Position numbers and translations under genes: made by a program
Notes under the pieces: model-generated
Databases searched by the model: none
Told to the model about the DNA's origin: nothing
What the model saw: the letters and a program-made list of their open reading frames with translations, nothing else
Part shown: in pieces, positions 32,203 to 38,110 of the stretch
Layout: each line of letters begins with the position of its first letter
How positions within the stretch are numbered: position 1 is the first letter of the stretch
Source: a virus
Length of the DNA stretch: 38,110 bases
Strand: one strand, 5' to 3'
IMG/VR virus record: IMGVR_UViG_3300033571_005621
Location: 1 to 38,110 of that record

Positions 32203-32764
32203 TAAGTTAATTAATGTTCCAAAAACAGTTTGTGCAATTGATGCAAGTACAAACAATTTTGCTTTTGCTATTTTTACAGACGGAGAGCTCGTTAGCTTTA
32301 ATAAGCTACCATTTCTAGGAGCAACTCTTTATGAAAAGCTGGGGTATGCTGCAGAAAAGAGTGGTGATGCAATTAAGTCATCAAAGATTGACGCTGTAGT
32401 AATAGAGCATACTGTTTTTATGAATAGCCCAAAGACAATGTCAGAGCTTGCTACGGTTCAAGGAGCAATTTTAGGATCAGCCTATCTAGCTGGCATTCGT
32501 GACTTCAGGTCTGTAGGACCAATCACCTGGCAATCGTTTATTGGAAATGGAAGGTTGACAGACCAGGCGAAGAAAGATATAATTAATGAACATCCTGGCA
32601 AAAGTAAGTCGTGGTATAAGGCAAAGGAAAGAGACATTAGAAAAGAGAAAACTATTAATTTTGTTAATAGGTATTATCAAACAAATGTCTCTGATCACGA
32701 CATAGCTGATGCGATAGGCATAGGGCACTATGCAATAAACAATTGGGAGAAGCTACTAAAGTGA
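32192..32764 (+). CDS. RuvC-like Holliday junction resolvase
   Basis: A 190-residue RNase-H-fold protein. The acidic residues are in order: D17 (CAIDASTNN), E72 (VVIEHTVF), and D168, D170 and D173 in the C-terminal motif SDHDIADAIGIG. The ITWQSFIGNGRL segment fits the central strand region. Length and motif order match phage RuvC-type resolvases. It would cleave branched intermediates before packaging, with the terminase following 1 kb later. ATG 32192 overlaps the preceding stop, with AAGGAT about 8 bases upstream. Confidence 0.8.
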   Translation: MNLNKLINVPKTVCAIDASTNNFAFAIFTDGELVSFNKLPFLGATLYEKLGYAAEKSGDAIKSSKIDAVVIEHTVFMNSPKTMSELATVQGAILGSAYLAGIRDFRSVGPITWQSFIGNGRLTDQAKKDIINEHPGKSKSWYKAKERDIRKEKTINFVNRYYQTNVSDHDIADAIGIGHYAINNWEKLLK

Positions 32765-32925
32765 GTACTGGAAATACAAAACTTTATACCAACAAGGCAT
32801 GGCTAACTAAGAGGTATACCTTTGACAAAAAGTCGCCCTTAGAGATTGCCAAGGAATGTGGCACAAGCCAAGAGACAATTTACGTATACCTAGCTAAGTT
32901 TGATTTAAGAAAGTCTAAGAGATGA
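32761..32925 (+). CDS. Short helix-turn-helix protein
   Basis: A 54-residue protein from GTG 32761, which overlaps the RuvC-like stop (GTGA), with GGGAG 10 bases upstream. It contains KSPLEIAKECGTSQETIYVY and a following LAKFDLRKSKR, the classic helix-turn-helix of homeodomain-like DNA-binding proteins. Both the short N-terminus and the last basic residues fit a DNA-binding protein. It could be a small regulator or a DNA-binding subunit. The stop TGA overlaps the next start (ATGAG). Confidence 0.6.
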   Translation: MSTGNTKLYTNKAWLTKRYTFDKKSPLEIAKECGTSQETIYVYLAKFDLRKSKR

Positions 32926-33107
32926 GATACTTGAAGCACTTTGCGAAAGTTGCTAGGTGGACTGTTATTCGTGCTTTTTGTAAGCATCTCGACAAAGGTA
33001 TTGCCTCTTGCCCATTTACTAGACTAACATATACGACTTGCCGCAATTGCGGTAAAAGACTGGACGTAAGGCCAACAAATGAAAACACAAACTCAACAGG
33101 ACATTGA
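32922..33107 (+). CDS. Small Cys-containing protein, unknown
   Basis: A 61-residue protein with FCKH (C20, H22), C30 and C40-x2-C43 (TYTTCRNCGKRLDV), suggesting a small zinc-binding unit. The start is the ATG inside ATGAG at the previous stop. Short C-x2-C-G proteins of this kind are common in phage operons, but no function is recognised. A long reverse reading frame overlaps it and was judged a shadow, because this frame is in the operon direction and coupled. Confidence 0.5.
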   Translation: MRYLKHFAKVARWTVIRAFCKHLDKGIASCPFTRLTYTTCRNCGKRLDVRPTNENTNSTGH

Positions 33108-33345
33108 AAGAATCTCCAAACAGATTTCAGATCTTTTAATTGCAAAGAATAAATCTTATGGCGATTCTGCACTAAACCCAGCTAGGATTTTCTCTAAATC
33201 CGATGCCATCGAACAGCTATTGGTCAGAATTGATGACAAGCTTTCCAGAATTAAGAACGGAGAGGATTGGCCAGGAGATAACGACATCGACGATCTTTTA
33301 GGATATCTAATCCTTCTTAAGATTGCTAAGGAACGTCATGGCTAA
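33079..33345 (+). CDS. Phage nucleotide-metabolism-associated protein, Nmad1/MazG-like (candidate)
   Basis: An 88-residue helical protein with KNKSYGDSALNPARIFSKSD, LVRIDDKLSRIKNGEDWPGD and DDLLGYLILLKI. This is the pattern of the Nmad1/DUF1599-type phage proteins: YGDS followed by a DDK motif and a D-D-L-x-G-Y-L end. The fold is all-helical, comparable to MazG-like NTP pyrophosphohydrolases, but it lacks the full set of acidic residues I could check. AAGG lies before the ATG; the ATG overlaps the previous gene by 29 bases. Function not proven. Confidence 0.55.
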   Translation: MKTQTQQDIERISKQISDLLIAKNKSYGDSALNPARIFSKSDAIEQLLVRIDDKLSRIKNGEDWPGDNDIDDLLGYLILLKIAKERHG

Positions 33346-33622
33346 ACGCTCTAGGCCAGTTATCCAGCCATCACACTTTGAGACGGTACCTGGGCTAAAG
33401 CTTGATAAGTTTGAGCTCAGTGCTGGTGATATAATTAAAGTACACGGTGAACGTGGGGCAAAGTTTAAGCTTATCGGTGTAACAACGAATAAGCTAACTG
33501 GGTCTCAATGGGTGGACTGCTTTGAGATAATCAATGGGGTGTCATCTGTCTTTAGGTCTTTTAGCCAGGATAGAATAAAGCGTATCCCAAATAGCGGTAG
33601 GAGGAAAAAGAATGTCATTTGA
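33338..33622 (+). CDS. Conserved-looking phage protein upstream of the terminase genes
   Basis: A 94-residue protein. ATG 33338 lies 8 bases before the previous stop and follows AAGGA; an in-frame TTG at 33323 lies upstream without a better ribosome site. Seen: DIIKVHGERGAKFKLIGVTT then WVDCFEIINGVSSVFRSFSQ and DRIKRIPNSGRRKKN. These strands and a basic C-terminal tail fit a small beta-rich DNA- or RNA-binding protein. It is the last gene before the terminase pair and overlaps it by 11 bases. No function assigned. Confidence 0.5.
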   Translation: MAKRSRPVIQPSHFETVPGLKLDKFELSAGDIIKVHGERGAKFKLIGVTTNKLTGSQWVDCFEIINGVSSVFRSFSQDRIKRIPNSGRRKKNVI

Positions 33623-34148
33623 AGAATTAACTGTTGAGCATCTAGATGAAGTAAACAAGGTAGTAGAAAAGTACCTAGCTGGAAATGAGCCAACACAAAT
33701 TTCTAAAGAGCTTAACCTACCACGACAAAAAGTAATGAGCCATATTAACGAGTGGCGATCGATGGCTGCAGATAATGCTGCAATCCGTGCTCGTGCAAAA
33801 GAGGCTCTTGTAGGTGCAGACGCTCACTATAACAAGCTAATTCAAAAGGCTTATGAGGTAATTGATGAGGCCACAACAACAGCAAATCTTCCATCAAAAA
33901 CTGCAGGTATTAAGCTTGTCCTAGATATTGAATCAAAAAGGATTGACATGCTTCAAAAGGCAGGCCTTTTGGAAAACAAAGAGCTTGCAGAAGAGATGAT
34001 AGAGATTGAAAGAAAACAGGAAGTGCTTGTTGCAATTCTAAAAGATATTGCTGCAGAGCATCCAGAAGTACGTGATGAAATCATGAAGAGGCTATCAACA
34101 GTTTCTAAAGAAAGAGAAGTAATCACAGTGGTGCGAAACGATGTTTGA
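33612..34148 (+). CDS. Terminase small subunit (candidate)
   Basis: A 178-residue protein just upstream of and overlapping the terminase large subunit by 8 bases, with a good ribosome site (AGGAGGA, 33598-33605). The N-terminal part contains a helix-turn-helix-like segment (EPTQISKELNLPRQKVMSHI) and a long helical part (KLIQKAYEVIDEATTT, DIESKRIDMLQKAGLLENKE) follows, consistent with DNA binding plus oligomerisation. It would recognise phage DNA and bring it to the large subunit. The call is by position and helix-turn-helix pattern; no diagnostic motif is present. Confidence 0.65.
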   Translation: MSFEELTVEHLDEVNKVVEKYLAGNEPTQISKELNLPRQKVMSHINEWRSMAADNAAIRARAKEALVGADAHYNKLIQKAYEVIDEATTTANLPSKTAGIKLVLDIESKRIDMLQKAGLLENKELAEEMIEIERKQEVLVAILKDIAAEHPEVRDEIMKRLSTVSKEREVITVVRNDV

Positions 34149-35916
34149 TGATTTTTTAGAAGCCTTAAAGTCTGATAGCTTTGCAGAACGACCAGTTGAC
34201 GCTAAGACATTTGTTGAAGGCGAAGACTTTCTAAATCAGCCTCCACTGTCACCAACCCAATATGACATTGTAGAGGCGATGAGTCAGGTCTACAGACTAG
34301 AAGATTTAATTGACTTAATGGGAGAAGAAGATGGAAGAAGATACTACAAAAAGTACACCAAGAACGAAGTTATTCTCCAGCTTGGAAAAGGCTCAGGAAA
34401 AGACTTTACGTCAACAGTTGCTTGTGCATATATTGTTTACAAGCTTCTTTGTCTTAAAGATCCTGCACGGTATTTTGGTAAGCCTAGTGGTGATGCCATT
34501 GATATCATTAACGTTGCGATCAACGCACAACAGGCGAAGAATGTATTCTTTAAAGGCTTTAAGACAAAGATTGAGAAATCTGCCTGGTTTGCGGGAAAGT
34601 ATTATGCAAAAGCAGAATCCATTGAGTTTGATAAATCCATTACAGTATACTCAGGCCACTCAGAGAGAGAGTCACATGAGGGTCTTAATCTTATTCTTGC
34701 AGTACTTGACGAGATCTCTGGATTTGCTACTGAAATTGGAACTGGCAATGATCAGGGTAAAACAGCGGATAACATCTATAAGGCCTTTCGTGCATCCGTA
34801 GATTCCCGTTTCCCAGATCTTGGAAAGGTAGCCCTACTATCTTTCCCTAGATATCCTGGAGACTTTATCTCTGCTAGATACGATGCAGTTATTGCAGAAA
34901 AAGATGTTGTAACAAAAACCCACACCTTTGTTTTAAATCCAGACCTGCCCTCAGATTCGGAGGGAAACTCCTTAACAATTGAATGGGATGAAGACCATAT
35001 CACAACATACAAGTACCCCAATGTCTTTGCACTAAAAAGACCTACTTGGGAGGTAAACCCAACTCGTCAAATTGATGATTTTAAGCTAGCGTTTTTTACT
35101 GACATGGGTGACGCAATGCAAAGGTTTGCATGCATCCCAACATTCTCTTCCGATCGATTCTTTAAGCAGGTAGATAAGGTGAGGGCCTCTATGAATATTA
35201 GAAATCCGCTAGACCAGATTAGAAGATTTAACGATACTTTTGTTCCAGACCCAGATAAGGTTTACTATGTTCACGCAGACCTTGCACAAAAGCATGACAA
35301 GTGTGCTGTGGCAATTGCTCACGTAGACAAGTGGGTAAACATTCAGGTAATCAAAGACTATCACCAGATAGCTCCAGTTGTTGTAGTTGACGCAGTCGCC
35401 TGGTGGGAACCGAAGGTGGAAGGGCCAGTAAATCTTTCTGAAGTAAAGCAATGGATTCAAAACCTAAGAAGGATCGGCTTTAATATCGGAATGGTTTCGT
35501 TTGACAGGTGGCAGTCCTTTGATATTCAAAATGAATTAAAATCAATTGGCATGAGAACTGACACGGTATCTGTAGGTAAAAAGCACTATGAAGATATGGC
35601 AATGCTAGTATATGAAGAAAGACTTGTAATGCCAATGATTGATCTTCTTTTTGAAGAGCTTATTGAGCTTAAGATTATGAATAATAATAAGGTGGACCAT
35701 CCACGTAAAAAATCAAAAGACTTGGCAGACGCCGTTTGTGGTGCTATATTTGGAGCGATTTCTCACACTCCAAGAAATATGAATGAAGAAATTGAGATTC
35801 ATACCTTCAAAGAACGTCCAAAAGACAGTGTTGACAAGGACAGGTCTAACGTGATACAATATAAGCCTTCTGATAAAGATCTGGAAGATTATTTGAGTCA
35901 GTTTGACTTAATATAG
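34141..35916 (+). CDS. Terminase large subunit (TerL)
   Basis: A 591-residue DNA packaging motor with an N-terminal ATPase and C-terminal nuclease. The P-loop is LGKGSGKD (81-88; K87), in which Asp replaces the usual Ser/Thr after Lys. Walker B is VLDE (D190, E191), in LILAVLDEISGF. The RNase-H-fold nuclease has D380 (VHADLAQKHD), D455 (MVSFDRWQSF) and D527/D530 (KSKDLADAVCGA). Length is near that of other TerL proteins. The end of the gene holds the TTGACA/TACAAT promoter for the next gene. It is separated by more than 34 kb from the capsid gene, and the portal gene is not seen. Confidence 0.9.
   Translation: MFDDFLEALKSDSFAERPVDAKTFVEGEDFLNQPPLSPTQYDIVEAMSQVYRLEDLIDLMGEEDGRRYYKKYTKNEVILQLGKGSGKDFTSTVACAYIVYKLLCLKDPARYFGKPSGDAIDIINVAINAQQAKNVFFKGFKTKIEKSAWFAGKYYAKAESIEFDKSITVYSGHSERESHEGLNLILAVLDEISGFATEIGTGNDQGKTADNIYKAFRASVDSRFPDLGKVALLSFPRYPGDFISARYDAVIAEKDVVTKTHTFVLNPDLPSDSEGNSLTIEWDEDHITTYKYPNVFALKRPTWEVNPTRQIDDFKLAFFTDMGDAMQRFACIPTFSSDRFFKQVDKVRASMNIRNPLDQIRRFNDTFVPDPDKVYYVHADLAQKHDKCAVAIAHVDKWVNIQVIKDYHQIAPVVVVDAVAWWEPKVEGPVNLSEVKQWIQNLRRIGFNIGMVSFDRWQSFDIQNELKSIGMRTDTVSVGKKHYEDMAMLVYEERLVMPMIDLLFEELIELKIMNNNKVDHPRKKSKDLADAVCGAIFGAISHTPRNMNEEIEIHTFKERPKDSVDKDRSNVIQYKPSDKDLEDYLSQFDLI
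35831..35860 (+). promoter_or_regulatory. Consensus-like sigma70 promoter inside the terL end
   Basis: TTGACA (35831-35836), 18 bases of spacer, then TACAAT (35855-35860) preceded by TGA. This is the only site here with an exact -35 box, and one base off a consensus -10. It lies in coding sequence of terL (VDKDRSNVIQ) and reads toward the secreted protein gene at 35935, with the SD AAGGAGA at 35919-35925. It is thus likely to give strong and separate expression of that gene. Confidence 0.7.
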
Positions 35917-35934
35917 ATAAGGAGAAAAACACAT

Positions 35935-36861
35935 ATGACTTCACTAAAGAAGCCATTTCTTGCTATTGCTTCTGCAGTAGCCCTAGTAGCTACAGCCTTC
36001 CTGGCTGTTCCTGCTAACGCAGCAACCACAGCTCTTACTGTTGGTGGTTCTGCTCCTGCTACAGTCGGTACTTCCTCTGCAACTGCAATTGCTCTCCCAG
36101 TACCTGCTGACAATAGCGTAGACTCTGCAGATGTTTTGCGCATCGCTTTGTCGAATCTAGTGGCTGGAAGCAACGTTGTAGTTTCTGCAACAAACGCCAG
36201 AGTCGTTACCACAATTACATCAGGTTCTGCAACAGTAAGAGCAGATGCTGGAACAGCTTCAGCAACTATTCCTACTGGCACTGGAACTACTGCAGACATT
36301 TATGTCTACACCACAACAACACTAACTGGTTCTGTAGCAGTTACTGCAAACAATGCAACTACTACATACTTTGTTAAGGGTAATGCTGGTGCTGCATATA
36401 ATCTAGCAGTTGTTGCTCCAGTTGTTGCAAATCTTGGTGCTGCAGTTGAGCTTACTGCTACTGTAACTGACGTATTTGGGAATGCTGTAACAAATGCAAC
36501 AATTGCATCTACAGTTATTCGTGGTACTGTCGGTTCATTCTCATATGATGCAACTGACAAGCGTTATGAGGCAACTCTAACTGCTCCTGCAACTGCAGGG
36601 AATACTGTAATTGCAAATACAATTACCGCTTCTCCTGTTGTAGGTCTTGCAAGACCAGTAACTGAGGTTATTTCTACAATCTCTGTTGCAGATCTTTCTG
36701 GACAGGTAGCAACACTTAGTGCACAGGTTGCAACGCTAACTGCTCAGTTGGCTGAAGCTCAGGCTAAGGCTGTTGAGAATCGCAAGGCACACAATAAGCT
36801 TGCTAGAGAGTGGAACAAAAAGTTCCCACGTGCAAAGGTAAAGCTTATTAGCTCAAAGTAA
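35935..36861 (+). CDS. Secreted Ig-like/surface-type protein
   Basis: A 308-residue exported protein. A Sec signal peptide spans about 1-29: KKP, hydrophobic LAIASAVALVATAFLAV, and cleavage after ANA (residues 27-29). The mature part is rich in T, A, V and forms beta strands, with a module including DVFGNAVTNATIASTVIRGT that resembles bacterial Ig-like/invasin-type domains. Residues about 260-290 form a coiled coil (LSGQVATLSAQVATLTAQLA) and the end is basic (KLAREWNKKFPRAKVKLISS). It looks like a host surface protein. AAGGAGA 9 bases upstream and its own promoter and terminator make it a separate unit. It may alter the infected cell's surface (for example blocking superinfection) or be a virion decoration; neither is shown. 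Confidence 0.7.
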   Translation: MTSLKKPFLAIASAVALVATAFLAVPANAATTALTVGGSAPATVGTSSATAIALPVPADNSVDSADVLRIALSNLVAGSNVVVSATNARVVTTITSGSATVRADAGTASATIPTGTGTTADIYVYTTTTLTGSVAVTANNATTTYFVKGNAGAAYNLAVVAPVVANLGAAVELTATVTDVFGNAVTNATIASTVIRGTVGSFSYDATDKRYEATLTAPATAGNTVIANTITASPVVGLARPVTEVISTISVADLSGQVATLSAQVATLTAQLAEAQAKAVENRKAHNKLAREWNKKFPRAKVKLISSK

Positions 36862-36874
36862 TTTGATAATTGCT

Positions 36875-36912
36875 GAGGGGGAGTGGTGGCGATACCCTCC
36901 CCCTTACTTTAT
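36875..36912 (+). terminator. Terminator behind the secreted protein gene
   Basis: G-rich arm GAGGGGGAG (36875-36883) pairs with CTCCCCCTT (36897-36905), with three further inner pairs, followed by a short T-containing tail (ACTTTATCTT). It starts 14 bases after the stop codon. The T-run is weak, so some read-through into nrdI is possible. Confidence 0.7.
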
Positions 36913-36928
36913 CTTAAGTAAATAAAGT
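36904..36928 (+). promoter_or_regulatory. Nested inverted repeats before nrdI, possible operator
   Basis: Two dyads overlap: TTACTT (36904-36909) with AAGTAA (36916-36921), and ACTTTAT (36906-36912) with ATAAAGT (36922-36928), around a central CTTAAG. They lie between the terminator and the ribosome site GGGAG (36938-36942), over or beside the likely nrdI promoter (weak -10 candidate TTTATAAA near 36929). This would suit a repressor such as one controlling ribonucleotide reductase, but the sequence does not match an NrdR box well. Confidence 0.35.
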
Positions 36929-36951
36929 TTTATAAAAGGGAGTTAGAATAG

Positions 36952-37353
36952 ATGTCCATCAATATTGTATACTTTTCTAATTACTCTGGAAACACTAAAA
37001 GATTGGTGGAAAGATTAAATGGAACCGCTACACGCATTCCTATTGATTGGGATCCTAGGGACCCTATCGTTGTTCGTGACGAGTATGTACTTTTTGTTCC
37101 TACTTACGGTGGAGGTAGTGAAAAATCTGCGATCCCACGACAGGTTCGATATTTTTTAAATATTGAACAAAACAGAAACCTTCTACGTGGAGTAGTTGGA
37201 ACTGGTAATACAAATTTTGGAGAGCATTTCTGCAAAGCGGCAGATATAATCTCAAGAAAAACTGGTGTACCCATCATTGCTAGGGTAGAGATATTCGGCA
37301 CTGATGACGATATTGATAAAATAAATAAGAGGTTGGAGATACTGTATGGATAA
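36952..37353 (+). CDS. nrdI: NrdI flavodoxin-like RNR activator
   Basis: A 133-residue flavodoxin-like protein that supplies an oxidant to the NrdF manganese centre of class Ib ribonucleotide reductase. It begins with [19 protein letters not shown], the FMN phosphate loop (SNYSGNT), has the [20 protein letters not shown] segment at the flavin, and ends with [20 protein letters not shown] and a FGTDDDI strand. Length is standard. The ATG has GGGAG 9 bases upstream. It overlaps nrdE by 8 bases, the usual nrdI-nrdE-nrdF order; nrdF and a thioredoxin-like NrdH are not in the window. Confidence 0.92.
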   Translation: MSINIVYFSNYSGNTKRLVERLNGTATRIPIDWDPRDPIVVRDEYVLFVPTYGGGSEKSAIPRQVRYFLNIEQNRNLLRGVVGTGNTNFGEHFCKAADIISRKTGVPIIARVEIFGTDDDIDKINKRLEILYG

Positions 37354-38110
37354 TTATAATTATCATGAGCTAAATGCTATGCTCAATCTATATGATGCAA
37401 ATGGCAAGATTCAATTTGAAAAAGACAAGGAAGCTGCAAAGTCCTACTTCCTTGACCACGTAAACCAAAACACAGTATTTTTCCATAGCCTGGAGGAAAA
37501 ACTAGACTACCTGGTGGAGAACGAGTACTACGAGAAGGATATTCTTGACAGGTATAGCCCAGAAGACATTAAAGATCTATTTAAGCACACCTACTCCTAC
37601 AAGTTTAGGTTTCCCACATTTGTTGGAGCGTATAAGTTCTACACACAATACGCACTAAAGACCTTCGATGGCACTCGCTACCTAGAAAGATTCGAAGACC
37701 GTGTAGTTATGAATGCCCTTATGTTGGCACAGGGCAAGGTTGACCTGGCAAAAGATATCATAGATGAAATTATTTCTGGCCGCTTCCAGCCAGCCACTCC
37801 AACTTTTCTAAATTCTGGAAAAAAGCAGCGTGGAGAGTTTGTTTCCTGCTTCCTACTTCGTGTAGAGGATAACATGGAATCAATTGCTAGAGCAATCTCT
37901 TCTTCCCTACAGCTTTCAAAAAGAGGTGGAGGTGTGGGCCTAAGCCTTACAAATCTCCGTGAGCTTGGGGCACCAATTAAAAAAATAAAAAACCAATCAT
38001 CTGGAATCATCCCAGTTATGAAGATGCTTGAAGATGCATTCTCCTACGCCAACCAGCTAGGTGCTCGTCAGGGTGCAGGAGCTGTTTACCTAAACGCTCA
38101 CCACCCAGAC
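37346..38110 (+). CDS. nrdE: NrdE class Ib ribonucleotide reductase large subunit (partial)
   Basis: The gene starts at ATG 37346 in the nrdI end (GGAG 7-8 bases upstream) and runs past the window edge (255 codons seen). It has N-terminal [20 protein letters not shown], the [14 protein letters not shown] segment, the active-site Cys C168 in [14 protein letters not shown], and [19 protein letters not shown]. These are hallmarks of the NrdE catalytic subunit, which reduces ribonucleotides to deoxyribonucleotides. The nrdE N-terminal region has no ATP cone, typical of class Ib. It supports dNTP supply for phage replication. The C-terminal part and the rest of the operon lie beyond base 38110. 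Confidence 0.95.
   Translation, partial: MDNYNYHELNAMLNLYDANGKIQFEKDKEAAKSYFLDHVNQNTVFFHSLEEKLDYLVENEYYEKDILDRYSPEDIKDLFKHTYSYKFRFPTFVGAYKFYTQYALKTFDGTRYLERFEDRVVMNALMLAQGKVDLAKDIIDEIISGRFQPATPTFLNSGKKQRGEFVSCFLLRVEDNMESIARAISSSLQLSKRGGGVGLSLTNLRELGAPIKKIKNQSSGIIPVMKMLEDAFSYANQLGARQGAGAVYLNAHHPD

Noticed and set aside
32915-33172. 85-codon minus-strand frame over the small Cys protein
   Set aside because: Opposes the operon direction, lacks a start signal and overlaps two coupled + strand frames.
35898-36299. A 133-codon minus-strand open frame over the secreted protein gene
   Set aside because: It is the antisense of an Ala/Thr/Val-rich gene, which gives open frames without coding meaning. 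The + strand gene has a promoter, ribosome site and signal peptide.
1-38110. tRNA genes, integrase or lysis genes
   Set aside because: I looked for cloverleaf-like segments between genes and for recombinase, holin or endolysin motifs and found none. Intergenic space is too small for tRNA in almost all places.

Overview
This window is a stretch of a tailed double-stranded DNA bacteriophage genome (siphovirus-like, or a dismantled prophage of one). All genes read on the + strand, are packed with 1 to 30 base overlaps, and run from the 3' end of a probable major capsid gene through neck, tail, replication, recombination and packaging genes to class Ib ribonucleotide reductase genes. No integrase, lysis gene, tRNA or portal gene is visible. 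The DNA looks A+T-rich. The host is not named by any gene. Actinobacterial-style features (HK97-like siphophage layout, gp32-like SSB, DnaE-type polymerase, leaderless genes, and a secreted protein with an ANA signal-peptidase site) fit a low-GC aquatic actinobacterium such as the Nanopelagicales, but this is an inference from memory of family patterns.

Layout. 1-3263: capsid gene end, terminator, promoter, then an acidic protein and four presumed connector/neck proteins. 3335-3997: major tail protein, closed by a strong terminator. 4076-5144: two paralogous tail assembly chaperones, each with its own promoter. 5167-13398: a 2743-residue tape measure protein with an inserted kinase-like segment. 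13398-21286: distal tail, hub and fibre-like proteins. 21288-21830: a MerR-like DNA-binding protein at the junction of the tail and replication genes. 21852-29762: helicase, primase, SSB, DNA polymerase and RecA. 29749-33622: small zinc proteins, three nucleases (resolvase-like PD-(D/E)XK, Cas4-like, RuvC-like), a DEDDy exonuclease and short regulators. 33612-35916: terminase small and large subunits. 35935-36861: a secreted Ig-like protein with its own promoter and terminator. 36952-38110: nrdI and the start of nrdE.

How it works together. The replication block supplies a nearly complete replisome (helicase, primase, SSB, polymerase, exonuclease) and a recombination set (RecA, Cas4-like nuclease, two kinds of junction nuclease). 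NrdI/NrdE raise dNTP supply. The tail block builds a predicted very long flexible tail. Transcription seems to use extended -10 boxes (TGnTATAAT) with no clear -35. Three genes start exactly 6 bases after such a TATAAT and so are probably leaderless. One promoter, inside the end of the large terminase gene, has an exact TTGACA box.

Most noteworthy: (1) the tail chaperone pair is made by gene duplication and separate promoters instead of the usual programmed frameshift; (2) a kinase-like domain sits inside the tape measure protein between two copies of its usual PAMLSPGE motif; (3) a class of 6-base-spaced leaderless promoters; (4) a promoter-equipped gene for a secreted surface-type protein lies between the packaging and nucleotide-metabolism genes. 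There is no gene-free stretch above about 130 bases.
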